Assembly: GCF_004210375.1 (NCBI RefSeq)
Contig: NC_134835.1
Coordinates: 72,074,447 to 72,138,446 of the forward strand
Source of the DNA: Tachypleus tridentatus
Lineage: Eukaryota > Arthropoda > Merostomata > Xiphosura > Limulidae
Direction: 5' to 3'
Length of the DNA stretch: 64,000 nucleotides
Shown: piece after piece, positions 36,990-50,100 of the stretch
Layout of the letters: every line of letters begins with the position of its first letter
How positions within the stretch are numbered: position 1 is the first letter of the stretch
Program-made: the position numbers and the translations under genes
The notes under the pieces: model-generated
Database searches by the model: none
Told to the model about the DNA's origin: nothing
Seen by the model: the letters and a program-made list of their open reading frames with translations, nothing else

Positions 36990-38450
36990 AATGACACTGT
37001 TCAACGACAGGGGTAAACCCTTAAAAAGATATGACTAAAATGGTTCCTCTGCTCACATAACAAAGGCACGACAGGAAAATGTGAAATACTGTGACTTAAG
37101 TGTCACAAATGCACAACTGGTGTATCAGACCCAGATATAAGAGCGCGATGAGCTGAAAAACTCTGACCAATGCGTAGCCTAGCCAGGACAAATTCTTCCT
37201 TCTGATCCTTACAGAAGGAAGGTAGCCAAAGAGCAACAGAAGTTTTAATCTGGAAAAACATGTTATTACGTTATTCACTCTAACTGGGGCGAAACTGAGT
37301 CTTGGATACAGGGTCGAAGTCCATATATGTGACAGACACGACCGTGATGGCACCAGAGCAGATGGACTTAGCTGAGATGTTAGCAAGCTCGTTCCCATGA
37401 ATGCTGACGTGGCTAGATATCCAGAACAATTGAATAGAAACAGAAAATAAAGAAAAGTGGGCCTGTCGTTTTTCGAACACCAATAAAAACAGGGTAAGAA
37501 CTAACTTGAAGCGATTCCAGGGCCAGTAGACAGCTAAGAGTGTCAGTATAAATAGTACAATCTGTGCACTGCATAGTTTCTACGTGATCCCAGGGCAAGA
37601 GAAATGGTGTACAATTCGGTTGTAAACACAGAAATTATAGGGTGGATCCTGTGTGCAACCACCGAACCACAGCAAACCATGGCAGAACCACAGATTTACT
37701 TGATTTGAAACCATTGGTATAAACGGGAACAGAAGAATGGTCCAAAAGATCCTTGTTAAAATGAAGACAGTACTTCGAATCAAGAGTATCCACCTTCCTC
37801 AAATGACCAAAGAAAGGTTACAGGTGGGATAGTAATAATTCATGATGGGATGAGCTGATCAGTGGAGACAACAACGTCATTCAACGACATACCCAATCCA
37901 GCCAACTGCACCTAGATACAAAGGCTAAAAGAAAGAATAGCAGACAGTGTATTCTGAAAGAGCATAGCCCACTGAAGAAGAATGACACAAACCCAGGTGG
38001 GATTCTGTGGTGAGAAGCGAAGTTTAATAGCATATTGTAAATAAATTTGCAAACGAGTTAGCCCACTCAGAAAGGACGATACACACCCAGGTGGGATGCT
38101 GTAGTAAGGAATGAAGTTTAGTAGCATATTGCAAAGAAATTTACACACAGCAGAAGTTCTTGGGATTAAGTGTACAATCTTTAGACTGGAGGAGTGTGGA
38201 AAGTCTCCTTGCGGAAAAAAGCTCCAGATGGTGGATGGGGTCCAGCATCTTCTAAGCCAAGGCCCTGGCAGAACCATAAATCACTTTGGATCGAATAAAG
38301 ACACAATAGAGAACATTGATCCACTCCTCAAGAGGGGGAAGAGAAGACATGGAGGATGTTTAGTGATCTAGTACATTTGACATTAACTGCTTTATGTGAG
38401 GAATGAAAGCAAGCTTACGGTCAAAGTTAAACCCTGTAATGGATTTACCG
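36990..38450 (-). pseudogene. LINE connection, RNase H and Cys/His tail relic
   Basis: Reads GFNFDRKLAFIPHIKQL (about 38,440-38,390), YGSARALAQKMLDPIHHLEL, then the RNase H pieces TDCTIYTDTLSCLLALES and WISSHVSIHGNELANISAKS (37,560-37,350), then EEFVLARLRIGQSFSAH. Includes a tandem duplication of about 94 bp at 37,966-38,153. Confidence 0.78.
37966..38153. repeat. 94 bp tandem duplication inside the LINE
   Basis: Copies begin GCCCACTGAAGAAGAATGAC (37,966) and GCCCACTCAGAAAGGACGAT (about 38,060). Both continue through CCCAGGTGGGAT and TTTAATAGCATATTG/TTTAGTAGCATATTG. The copies differ by roughly a fifth, so the duplication is old. Confidence 0.75.
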
Positions 38451-38454
38451 TTGT

Positions 38455-39162
38455 AAGTTTATGTTAATACCTACGTTTGTTTCGGTTTGATGCGTGTAAT
38501 GTATATTGTTGGATGTGTATTGCGAAAGTTCTGCCTGTTCTCTAGATTTGTGAAAGATTCCTGAGGATACAAATAAATAATATATGTTTTATTAAAACGC
38601 TAGCGTGTTTTCGAACATTGTTGTACGTTCTATAAATTCGCCCTAAACTATATAAAACAACCCGTCAAGAGACAGTAAGATTATCATTAGTCAGTCAGTT
38701 ACGGTCAATGTGCTATAAGCCTCAGAAGCTATAATTGTGATTAACGCTTATTAATCTGAAAACTGCAGAACTGGACCAGGAACATTTATAGATTTCGAAT
38801 GTGAATTAACTTTGGATGTTAGTATTTCTTCAAAGACATTAAATATCTTCATCGATGAAAAGGTCAGTGGTGTGAGGTCAAGCAAGTTATCTGGCTTAAG
38901 CGAGATGTTTGACAAAAACAACTCATAATTAATTTGCTTGTCGATAAAATATTTAGTTCTAGACTGAATATAAGACTTAGTATTATCTATACGTTTGTAA
39001 AACTGTTGCATATATTTCATTATTTGTAATATCCATTATTATAAATTGAATTGTTTGTGTAGTAAAATATATCTGTGTTAAAAAAGAAAATCGTGTGTAT
39101 TAATCTTGTTGGCAAATATCATAACTTTAATACATATTAGCATTTAATTAACTACTAAATTA
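38455..39162 (+). mobile_element. unclassified 0.71 kb insertion, copy A, with TATA/HSE-like promoter
   Basis: Interrupts the LINE. It starts near TTTATGTTAATACCTACG and ends near GCATTTAATTAACTACTAAA. Contains a TATATAAAA box (38,649-38,657) preceded by a run of alternating GAA/TTC-like units (TTCGAACATTGTTGTACGTT, 38,610-38,640), then a conserved leader CAAGAGACAGTA...TTAGTCAGTCAGTTACGG. Copy B has the same order in reverse orientation at 39,530-40,522. It could be a solo LTR or another non-coding element. No convincing coding frame. Confidence 0.6.
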
Positions 39163-39164
39163 AA

Positions 39165-39520
39165 ATCCAAATTTCCGATTATTTGAAATTGTAATGCGAA
39201 GCTCCATAGCTTTGCCTCAGAAACCACAGGAAGAACGTCATGGAGATGGAGTTCAGGATTGAGGTGTAGACCCCATTTGTGGCAAGAATGCATACAAACA
39301 GATTTGGAAAAATAATAAGTAAAACCGTTTACTCTGGCCCATTTCAACAAGCAATTAAGGGTAGTCTGAAGCTGCTTCTCAATAAACCTCATACTCGACG
39401 ATCGACACAAGATGTGGAAGTCGTTGACACAGAGCCCATTTGCAACATGATACCTACTATAATATTTCTCTTCATTATGTTACGTATTACAATTTGAAAT
39501 AGCCTGAAACCGAGATTACT
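39165..39520 (-). pseudogene. LINE RT relic, catalytic C motif and thumb
   Basis: Reads ANGLCVNDFHILCRSSSMRF, then IEKQLQTTLNCLLKWARVNG and LHLNPELHLHD. The usual YxDD motif has become CVND, so the enzyme is dead. Cut on both sides by the 0.7 kb insertions. Confidence 0.8.
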
Positions 39521-39529
39521 TGTAACTGA

Positions 39530-40522
39530 AATTTAGAAGTTAATTAAATGCAGAGGCATATCAAATTTATGATATGCCAATAAGATTGATACACATGTTT
39601 TCTTAACACAATTTACAATAACAGTTTTTACAGATAATGATTTACATGCAAAAACTTTACAAACTTACAAACAATATTGGCCTGGCATGGCCAAGGTTGG
39701 TTAAGGCGTTCGACTCGTAATCTGAAGGTCGCGGGTTCGAATCCCGGTCGCACCGAACATGCTCGCCTTTTCAGCTGTGGGAGCGTTATAATGTGACAGT
39801 TAATCCCACTATTCGTTGGTAAAAAGAGTAGTCTAAGAGTTGGCGGTGGGTGGTGCTGCCTTCCCTCTAGTCTTACACTGCAAAATTAGGACGGCTAGCG
39901 CAGATAGCACTCGAGTAGCTTTGCGCGAAATTAAAACAAACAAACGAACAATATTGAGTCTTCTATCAATCTATCTGACCTGGAATTTCTTTGATATCTT
40001 ATCGAGGGTTCACGACGAACGAATTAATTCTATATTCATATAGAAACAATTCACTTAAAGGGGAAATAGGTTACAAGTGAGGTTTTCACCACTTAAGTTA
40101 CATAATGTCTTCATAAAAATACTAACATCCATTGTCAACGTGCTTAAGTTAAACGGTTTGTAATGTTTGAAATTTATAAACGTTCCTTTAGTTTTCTAAT
40201 TAATAAGCGTTTATCACAGTTGTGGTTTCCGAGTTTTATAGTATACAAACTGTAACCAACTAACAATATATACTGTCTCTTGGCGCGTTGCGTCAGTTTA
40301 TAACCATTAGGAGAGCGAATTTCTAGAAATTTCAGAAGGCCCAATACTGGCAATCACTAGTAGTTACATACATACATTGTAAATTGTTGATTCTTACACT
40401 CGAGAATATTCTACGCTTTAGTGAATAGGCGGGAATTTAGCAATACATATTTAACGGTATAAGTAACATGCATTTCTAAACATAAAGTTAACTGAAATAA
40501 ACATTAATATTAACATAAATAT
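39530..40522 (-). mobile_element. unclassified 0.71 kb insertion, copy B (with nested SINE)
   Basis: Same element as copy A, read on the minus strand: start TTTATGTTAATATTAATG, TATAAAC box (40,296-40,302), leader GCCAAGAGACAGTATATATT and GTTAGTTGGTTACAG, end GCATTTAATTAACTTCTAAA. Just upstream of the TATA lies TTCTAGAAATTTCAGAAG (40,321-40,338), a perfect four-unit heat-shock element, and a second GAGAATATTCT at about 40,402. Without the 267 bp SINE and its 10 bp duplication the copy is about 716 bp. Confidence 0.6.
39680..39946 (+). repeat. Thr-type SINE nested in element B, target duplication visible
   Basis: Full head (GGCCTGGCATGGCC, CTCGTAATC, GGTTCGAATCCCGGTCGC), body and tail GTAGCTTTGCGCGAAATTA. 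Flanked by AACAATATTG at 39,670-39,679 and 39,947-39,956. Confidence 0.92.
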
Positions 40523-40537
40523 ATAATAGTAAATCTG

Positions 40538-41416
40538 TTAGAAACATGAGGAAATTGTGTATTGATAGAATTGGTCTTGATAAAGAAAAGTGTCACACAC
40601 ATGACGCAGTCCTGAGGGACTTAAGTTTCTGTATGAAATAATGTGAAAGAGTCGATCCTCCACAGACTTGGAAACGTCTCCTAAGTAAAAAAAATGCAAA
40701 TAAAAAATGATCAAATGGCCATGCAACCCATATGGGCGGAGGGCCTGCAAAATAAAGAACCTCAACGTAGTGTTGCAAGGCTTTTCAAGATTGAAGAAGA
40801 CAGAAATAAGATGTTCCCGCTTGAAGGTTTCCCTGATTAACGTTTCAAGTCGAATCAGATGGTACATGGTGGAACACTGTTGGCGAAACCCATACTGGGT
40901 GAGCGAGAGGAGGTTGTTTGATTCAAGGAAAGAAACAAGACAAGCATTATCCATCCTCTCTAAGACATTACAAAGAGAGATAATCAATGCAATCGGATGA
41001 TACTTAGAAGCAATCTTGGGATCCTTCTCAGGCTTAGAGAAAGGTAGGACAATAGTCTGTCGTTAAGCATCAGAAAAGAAGTTCTCCTGCCAGATTTGGT
41101 TAAAGACAACCAGAAAAAGAAGAGAGATAGTGCAGCATCTTACAGTGAACATCATCAGGTCCAGTCAATGTACTGCCAGACCAATGAAGAGCAAACTCGA
41201 GCTCCACCAGTGTAAACAGGTGATTATAATCACAAAGGCAGTCGGCCCAAAAAGAAGGAGGCAATTGTTCTGCTGATCTGACCTCATGGCCAAGAAGGCG
41301 AGGGAAGAAACAGAAGTGTTAAATGCATAAGGAAAGCTCTCATCAAGAGTACTGATGCTCTGTATATCAACAACTAATTGGTCATTGGAGAGCACGATGG
41401 AAAGTGTATTGCGCAT
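40538..41416 (-). pseudogene. LINE reverse transcriptase relic, N-terminal part
   Basis: Shows ALHWSGSTLTGPDDVH, then SLCNVLERMDNACLVSFLES, NNLLSLTQYGFRQQCST and FFNLEKPCNTT. These are the ordered RT motifs (GPDD..., LC.VLER, GFR...ST, F.DLEKAYDT). The catalytic Asp of FDLEKAYD is changed to Asn (FNLEK), and stops lie between the pieces. Confidence 0.8.
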
Positions 41417-41450
41417 TAATTTTTCGAATCTTGTCCCATATGATTACTGT

Positions 41451-43965
41451 GGGAAATGGGTCGAGGTTCTAGGTATAGAATGAACAAATTCTTTGAACAG
41501 TTCAATCTGTTACTGCTTCTATGCATTCATTAATAGATAGTAGATTAGGTATTAGATATTCATCTACAACTAAATATTAAGACTGCTTTAATAACTTCAC
41601 TTTCTTGTTTTATCTTAGTCCATTGTTCTATACTGTATAACTATGTAGGATAAATATAACTAATTTTGAGGATAAAATTTTATGTAGTTAACACAAAATA
41701 TTTTTTCAAGAGTTAATGTGTAATGAGACAGACTTTTATTTTGGTTACTCAAGAATACAAAATACTCTGTCAGAAAACATTTTGTTTTATTTACAAAATC
41801 TATACAAGACAGCTTTACAGTTTTAGACAAAATACTGAGGTCAAACCGACCAGGGGAAAGAAAAAAAATACTGAGGTCAAACTGACTTGGGTGAGGGTGC
41901 AGAATATTTTATGCTCATTTGGTTACAAAAAGATAATGACTTTATGTGCACATTATGTTGTACAATGTAAATAAGCTTTATAAACATACACATTAGAGAA
42001 ATCTTAATGTATGTCAAATATACTGAAATAACACACTTTTCTGGAGTTTTAATATTATCAAAAACAAAACAATTGTTCACACACTGTTGCAGACTTTGAT
42101 TAGATGTAAGAGAACATAAACGAATGTTCCAATTCTCCACAAAAATAAAAACGTACAAGTCAGAACACACACACACACATTTATTTTACAAGCTTCGTTA
42201 TCAAGTTGTTTTTATTTTTTTATAACCTGTTACTACAAGTTGTAAAAAACAGCTACACAAGTGCCCACAGATACACCAAGGTATATAAAGTGATAAATAG
42301 AAGATATTCCATTCCTATAGATAATATAAGACATGAAAGCTAAAACAGACCTTGTTCTACCAGCAGAACTCAAGATTTTACAGCATGTATTATGCTTACT
42401 TTCACCACTACCATTGTACACTATACATAACTCAGTTACCCATGATAAGCTAATCAAGTATCCCAAAATTTGTATTGGTATATAACTATACAACACTTTG
42501 TTCAGGACAACAAGGAAAATTTTCACATTCTCAATTCATTTATTATGGCTCTGTGGTTCTACACCCTACAGCTCCGTGATTTTAAAGACCACAAGTATGA
42601 TCCTGCAAATGCTGAAATGTACAGCTTGGAATCTTGTTTAGTGTACTAGTACACGTTTTTATGGCAGACCCTTGTTGTTATCCCCATTTTTAATCACCCA
42701 TTATACTGCAATCTTTATTTAATCTTAATACACACAAAATAAATTTGTAAAGTTAAAAAAAAGGACAACCTTGATAAAATAATATGGTTACATTTAGGAA
42801 ACTAATGAGAATTATAATTATAAAGAAATTACTTAAACTATACTTGTTTCTTTGGTGGGTCTAGAAATGTACAAATTCATTATATTTGTTTATGCAGTAC
42901 TATATAAAAATGTTATTGTGTAGTTATTACGTTTGTTTGAGAAGAGAAAGAAAACTTTATTTAGCTTATACTTTGAAAAGAAATGGAATTTTGGTAAACA
43001 GTTGTGAACAAAACTGGCATGAACCTTTACAACCCAACTGTTAACTATTACCAGAACCAATCTAAGCACACAAAGGTATAAAACCAATATTCATACAAAG
43101 TGAGTCCATCTACAGTTAGATAAAAATTAAACACATCTTTACATAAAGATATGTTTGATACTTTATCAAACTCACCTTTATATAGATATTATAATATAAT
43201 ATTTAGATAAAGATAGAGAGTTCTAAAAATTGAACTTGAGCAATAGCATAACCCACTTCGTTGAAGTATTACACCAGTAAAATAAATAACGTTTTTGCAG
43301 CACATAATTTTAAATGTGGTAATCATATAAGAACTGCACAAAATATCACAACACACAGTATAAAAGCACTTGTTCCATAAATAAATAAAAATATGTCACA
43401 TTACAAATTCTCAGTTGTGCAAATAAACTTGTTATACTGTTATAAGTCTAACATGTTTTTTTTTAAAGTCTAGTTACAAAAATCTAAGGACAAGTTTGTG
43501 ATGTTACAAATAAATATGAGTGTAAGTGTGATTGTAGCACTAAATAACATATCTGTTGTATTAGGTTATATCTCAGAATGAAGTAGAAAAATTAAAACAG
43601 TACTTTCTGCTTTCATAACAGAACCACACAAATTCTGTATGATATATTCTTACCTGTTTTGTTCTTGGTATATAAACTTATGTAATAAAATACCACGTTA
43701 ATAAGATATATAGAAATCAACGATTGAAATATAAATTTCAAATAATCATACAAACTTTTTTAATATTTCCTTCTAAAAAAATGACTATTTTACAAAACCT
43801 TAGTACACGTGTATTTTTCTTAAAAGTAAAGAAATACTTTGAAGAACTTTACAAAAGTGAAATATTTCTTTCAGAAGTAGAACATTCTGAGTATGTTATA
43901 ATACAGAGTCTGAAAGTTCATGTCTGTGCTAAGTCTTCAGATAGAGAAGGACTAGATGGCTGTTT
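41451..43965 (-). other. probable NAV 3' UTR and intergenic tail
   Basis: AT-rich. A short tandem repeat AATACTGAGGTCAAACYGAC occurs at about 41,838 and 41,868, and there is an (AC) run at 42,164-42,179. Several minus-strand AATAAA-like sites occur (for example near 42,183 and 41,726). The true end of the transcript is unknown. Confidence 0.35.
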
Positions 43966-44109
43966 TCAAAGTGTTGATTCTACAGTATCTCCAGTCATGA
44001 GGTCAGTGGAAGTAAAAGTTTGATCATGATCGCTGATGGTAGTGTCACCATCATTACCATGAGGACTTGAGCAACTTGCAGCTTCTTGTAATCTCATGAG
44101 CATGTTTAG
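43966..44109 (-). CDS. NAV: NAV terminal coding exon
   Basis: Acceptor TACACAG. Encodes [20 protein letters not shown] and the end TVESTL, stop TGA. Confidence 0.94.
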   Translation of the reverse strand, partial: LNMLMRLQEAASCSSPHGNDGDTTISDHDQTFTSTDLMTGDTVESTL

Positions 44110-47100
44110 CTGTGTAGAAACAGTAACTTATTTACAGAACTTATGTATACAATTGTTTCAATTCTTGAATTAAACTTTATAATTTTTTCATTTTTATTTT
44201 TTACTCTAATGGAGAAAAGTCCATTTTAAACATATTTTTTGTTTCTTAATATTTTAGTTAATTAAAATTATTCATTCTTTTCATTTGTTAATTACAAAGT
44301 AAATTTTCAGTAATTTTGGTAGAAAGTATTCTTGAATGATTCTAGGCTTTAGTGACCAATAATTTAATTAAGAAAACACAAGAACAACATATATGAGCAT
44401 ATAAATACAGAAAGTAGGACTATCGTAGATTACATTTTTTAGTGTATAAAATTGTGCATATGACTTGCAATAGTTATATACAATTTTTGATTTTGTTATT
44501 TCTTCATCAGAAGCAAATACTCAATAAAATGTTTCTTATTAGTAAAATGTGCCAGTAAATTGTATTGGTCTCAGAGGTAATGAAATAATGTTTTAAGTGA
44601 ATCTTTTGAGAGCTCCACTTGCTAGTTACCAGAATAATTATTTTAATACCACAAATGAATTTTGATAAGGAATGTTCATTAGTTAGATGATAAAACATTA
44701 GATACTAAATTTTAAGAATTGGTTAAATTGTTGTATTGAAGCTTAATCACCCATGTAGATAACATTGTATATAAACAAAACAGTGATGTTAAGTATATTG
44801 TTCATCAGTGTCATATTAAACTGGCTGAAAAATACAGAAATACCAATAAAAATAGTTAAGTTTTAAAATGAAACTAAATATAAAAATAATTTGCAAATTT
44901 CAGCTATGTGTTCCAGCATACATCTGTTAATAAGTAGGTAATGAAATAGTTCAACATGTACTCCTGTTGGTGGTAAAACCATCTTACCAAAGGATCAGCT
45001 TCCACATCACTTTGTGCTCCTTGGGAACCTTTGGTAGTTGCACCTGGTGATGGATGACTTTCATAACCCACATCCTCTGGCCTAAGTCGTAGCAATTGAG
45101 GCCACTCTCCTTCACCTGAAGTCGGCCATGGATAAGATTCATAAACCCAATCTGCTGGATCGTCCCAGGGAGCTCGACGACCATATAACTACAGATATTA
45201 AAAATTACAGATGAATACTTAAATTACCACATAGATAATAAGCAGATGCAGGAGAAGTAGCTTTGTAACTAAAGCAGAAAATTAAACTGTACAAAATGTA
45301 AAGGAGAAATCTAAAAAGTGTAATCTAATGTTTAGAGCTAAGGAATAAAATAGTTTAGAAAAAACTGGTGTACCTGTAAACCTTCCCTGACTGCCTCTAG
45401 GAGGTAAGGAACAATACTGTAATTCCACAGATCTGTAAACCACACTTGGGAGCTAGCGACATTTATAGGGCATGACAGGAATAATCTGGGACCTGGAAAT
45501 GGGACATGTGTGATCTTCAATGACAACAAATTAGGTAATAGTTAGCAATCCTTACATATATGCAAAAGAATTAACTGAAATTATAACAGTGGCTAATTAC
45601 TTGGTACTGTATTATGGGAAAATATAGCTTGGATACAAATTTTTCCTTGTATTTTCATTACAATGCACAAAAAAATGTTTAGCTTTTTAACTTTTGTTTT
45701 GAAAATGATTACTTTAAACGATATAATAAAACTATCCATAATACATGAAAAGGGATGAATAAAAGTAGAACAAAACTGTTCATTTGAAGAGCAGAGAAAT
45801 GTCTTTAACATTTTAAACAATAGCAATTTAACATCTACAGACTGATAAAACCTGTTTGTAACATACTCTACAAATCCAAAATAAAACAACAAAGAAATAC
45901 AGAGTAGCAAATCTAAACTTCCAAATGCAAAATTATGGATTCCAAACAAATATGAATCTAGATACAAAAGTACAGGTTAAAAAAAAAAAAAACCACTAGT
46001 CCACAGTTACAGATCCATAAGGAAGAGGAGGACCTCAGAACAGCATATCCAAAGCCATGCTATTATACCATGTTCTTCAAAAAATAACATTTTTTACCTT
46101 TTATTTAAAAACCATTACTGTCTGCACGCTACTTCTATTTCTAGAAATATGGAAATTTTTAAGAGATAAAAAACAAAGTTAGAAATGCTGTAATAATGTA
46201 CCAATTGTTTCTAATAATAACATAAACTCTTCTTTCTTCTAATTTTCCCAGAAGAAAAACAAACTGCACTCACATTTCAACAGCATGTTTAATCTTTTCT
46301 CTGTAAACATTAAATAATCATAGTCTACTGACATTTGTCACTTACCAATAGTAACATCAGATGAACTATGGGTTTCTAGAAACTTGTTTAAATGTGCCCA
46401 CACCTTTGGCATCCAATCAATAATAGTAGTAAGTTCTGGATTCTGTGAACCACTCTGGATTTCATGTTCTACAAGTTTTCTCCTAAGGTATCTGCCTAAG
46501 AACCCTTTCACAGGTTCCATATGATTAGCACAAAGGACCCACCTACACATAATACACATTTTTGACCAAATTATGTATGTTCACACATGTAAAAAAAAGA
46601 AAGTCAATAATGTATCAAATGCTTTCAAAGTTAATATTTCAAAACTGTGATTATCATATTTGTTTTGCAAGTAAAAACAACAATATGTGGGAAACAAACT
46701 GAAAACAGCTCCACAATCTTACTAGTGTTGAAAATATCTTTCTTTAAAAATTAAAATAAATATAAATAGATCAGACATGTGCATATATACACACAAACAT
46801 ATACAAAAAACCTGCACTATTTATTCCTTTTCTGAAGTTGAACCGATTTATTACTTATGTAAGTGATTCTAATGAAAATTAGAACTTTTATACAATCTTT
46901 TAATGATATTATTTAATTTATAAAATTTTGTGATGAAGAAAATGGCCCATATTTTTGTAATTAAGTCATAAAATTATCTTAAATTGTGACAAATATTTTA
47001 AACCATTACTTCAAGACTTTTCAAAGTATAAAATTATAATTAACAGAGTATTAAAACATTTATTGTTTTTTAAAGACAACATTATAACATATCAGATTGT

Positions 47101-50100
47101 AAGTATGGAAAAGTGCTTCAGATCAGCTCTCTAACACATTTACACTTGAAGTTTAGGAGCATCTACTGCAACACCACAGATCAGGGTTATAATATTTACA
47201 ATTTTCATAAAATGTATATCAAATTTAATAGTTTCTGTGTTTATTTCAAATAAACTTAGCACACAGTGTTATCCTTTTCATCACAAGTTTGGTGGAATCC
47301 AACCAGCTCATAACCACAAAAGTATCCTTGAAAGTAATTATACTATGATTTTTGATACTATATGCATATGTTTACAAAATTTTGCAAATTATGGGTAAAC
47401 ATTACAAGACTTATATATACAAAACATCAAGCTTTATAATTATTTATTAAGTTTTTAATTAAAGGTTTTCTTATAATTTTTTTTTTTCAGAATGTTGACA
47501 ATCCAACATGCAGAGTGATTTTCATTTTAAAATTAAAAATACTTTTATGCACAAAAAAAATTCAAATGTGAAGTTTTTATAACTTAAGGATTAAGTAGAT
47601 TTAAAAAAACAACAACTTATATATTATTCATGTTATTTTCTCTACAAATTGGTATCTCTCTTAGTGTGGTAGATTTGATTGTAACCACCAGAGAAAATTA
47701 GAAAATAAATATAAATTATATTTTTTCTTTCTAAACTGATTACAAATTATAACTAAAAAAAACAAATGTTCAGTGTAAATAGCTTAAATGTTAAAACAGT
47801 ATAGATTTATATATATTGATTATTTTGACTATACTAACCTTTCAGACATTGCTTACTAATTTGATAGAAGTTGCAATGACACTGCATTGGTGTACTTATG
47901 TTACCATATCCAAGAATAAAAACTAACCACCAAATAGTTACCTGTCATGGCTGTGTTTTAATGGACTAGTACTTTGTAAAATACATAACATTTCAGTTAT
48001 AATACATTGTATATGTATATACTTTATTAATATTTACAAACAAGTTTTTAATCTTATTTTTTTAAAACATAAAACAGTAAATAAAGAGGTAAAGCAATTA
48101 TATATTCTAGTTATGACCTTTGTACTCAGCTGCTGCTTGTTGTAGGTTGCTAAGCCTTGAGAAATTTCACACATGGAGGATGTGTAACAAAATAATATTT
48201 TTAGGTTTTATATATACATTTCAATAACCAAAGAAATCACAAATTAATATTTCAATACCACAGAATTTTATTATAATTTATCAAGTTTAGTGAGATGTAT
48301 TTATGCATAAAAAATATGAAATTACAAACAAGTTAAAGACTTAACTTATCAGTATGAAGATTTGCCACAGACGAAAGAGATGATGCCATTATATTTAAAA
48401 ATGGCTGAAAATCCTCTTGTGAGACATTTGGAGCTTGTGATTGGTTACTCACATGTCATATATAGAATTGAGTGTATATGAAAAACTGTTTTCAAAAATT
48501 GAAGAATGTGGGTGGGACTACTATGTTTGATTCAGTACGTAGCAATATCTCAGTACATAGAAAAGATAGGATGTTATTATTTCATATTTTAGCTTTAAAT
48601 ATTGGTACTTTGAGTTTCTAATTCGTACAAAACTATAAACTTGGTATTTTGACGTTACAAATATCTGATTTGAATCAGTGCTGCATCCAACATACTGCAT
48701 GACACACAAAAGTTGATGTCAGGTGCATTTTTTAAATATTTGCTTTTGAATTAAGAAATTAGCTACTGTATAATGCTAAAATTTAAGTATAATCTACACT
48801 CTGATACCAAATGTAATGATATAAATTAATAAATAGAAATTCCATAAAATTTTGAAAGCAAGTCCACAAACGTGATGACACGTTTTACCCAGTTACCAGT
48901 CACAATAGAGTTAATGAATATCTAACTATTAGATGAGAGTTCTTGGGAATGTATTAACATTCCCCTCTAGGGCAGTTCTCAGCTGATCTAGAATATGTGG
49001 ATGGGTAAAACAGAAATGAACTCTGGCCTATATGTTGTTTTAAGGGTTAAGGTTGACAGAAAATTCTATTGAAAATTTTGTAATATACTTAGGCAGTGTC
49101 CTTGCTGTTTATTATTAAGCACAAAGCTCACCATTGGTACCAAAACCTTGTTTTTAGCAGTCTAAGTTTGCAGATTTACTGCTGTGACATTGGTGGGGCA
49201 TTAGGTAGTGATGTACACTCCTGAGACCAAGCACTATCATCTATAAAATAAAATTAGATCTAAAGAACCCAACAGGACTTTATTCCAACAATACACAGGG
49301 TTCTTATCTGTAAATAAAACAGGAGTTCCAAAGTGCCAGTGGCAGAAGTCTTGGTTCTCAAGCTTGGTGATAAGCTTTAAGATTAATTAAGTATAACTAG
49401 TTTTGAATCACATGTGAAGTGGCTTGATGGAAATTCTTTGTTAAGTTTCAAGGCATTAGCAAAGTGATTTCACCAAGTTTGGTTGCAAGATCCTGTTGTT
49501 GCTATTGGACTGGGACTGTTGGCTGCTACTTACTGGGATATTGATTTTCCAATATTTTTTCCTTAAACTAGAAATTATAGTTTGTGAATCCAAAGTTAAC
49601 AGCAACAGAGCTCGAATATTTTCACTCTCAACATCTTAACAGATTTAATGATTTTATCAAATAATAAGAGAAATTAATGAGCCGTTTTCTTGATGCAAAT
49701 TTAAGTTAGGAAGATATTTTAATATAATTTGAATATCATACTGGATTTAAAAAAATTGCTTAAATATTTACTGACTTCTGTCAACGTGAAATTTATTAAG
49801 AGTTTATCTGATTCCTGTGACAACAATGTACAAAAATGCAACTTCAAATGAATGTTTATTATTACTGTTTATAAAATCCTTATATCTCTGGTGCAGAGAG
49901 CCTAGTTGCTTTGCACCATGAAACACCAAACCAATCAATCTTATATCTCTACTTTATCTTGACCAGCATATATAAATATATAGTATACATTGTAAGTTAT
50001 AAAATTCTCACCTAAAGTTGTGATGAAGTTGAAGGTTTGTTGTTGAGCAAGTGGCTTGGTTCATTGTTCCAATAATATATGGACTACAAGAAAAACACGA

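Larger units (their letters stand above)
36900..41450 (-). mobile_element. second LINE of the same Jockey/I-type family, minus strand, split by insertions
   Basis: ORF2 only, read leftward: pre-RT and RT palm (41,416-40,538), the RT catalytic region and thumb (about 39,520-39,165), connection and RNase H (38,450-37,280), and the Cys/His tail (37,250-36,990). ORF1 and endonuclease are absent (5' truncation, as usual for LINEs). Two insertions of about 0.7 kb and a SINE interrupt it. A tail segment matches the LINE at 7.7-8.1 kb nearly base for base. Confidence 0.82.

Noticed and set aside
37966-38153. Possible CRISPR-like spaced repeats
   Set aside because: Only two diverged copies inside a LINE coding relic, in a eukaryotic genome.
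38751-39020. 89-codon minus-strand frame in element A
   Set aside because: Not preserved in copy B of the same element, so probably not coding.
38600-40340. A real hsp70 gene pair driven by the TATA/HSE sequences
   Set aside because: No HSP70 or other chaperone coding sequence lies downstream of either promoter-like block.
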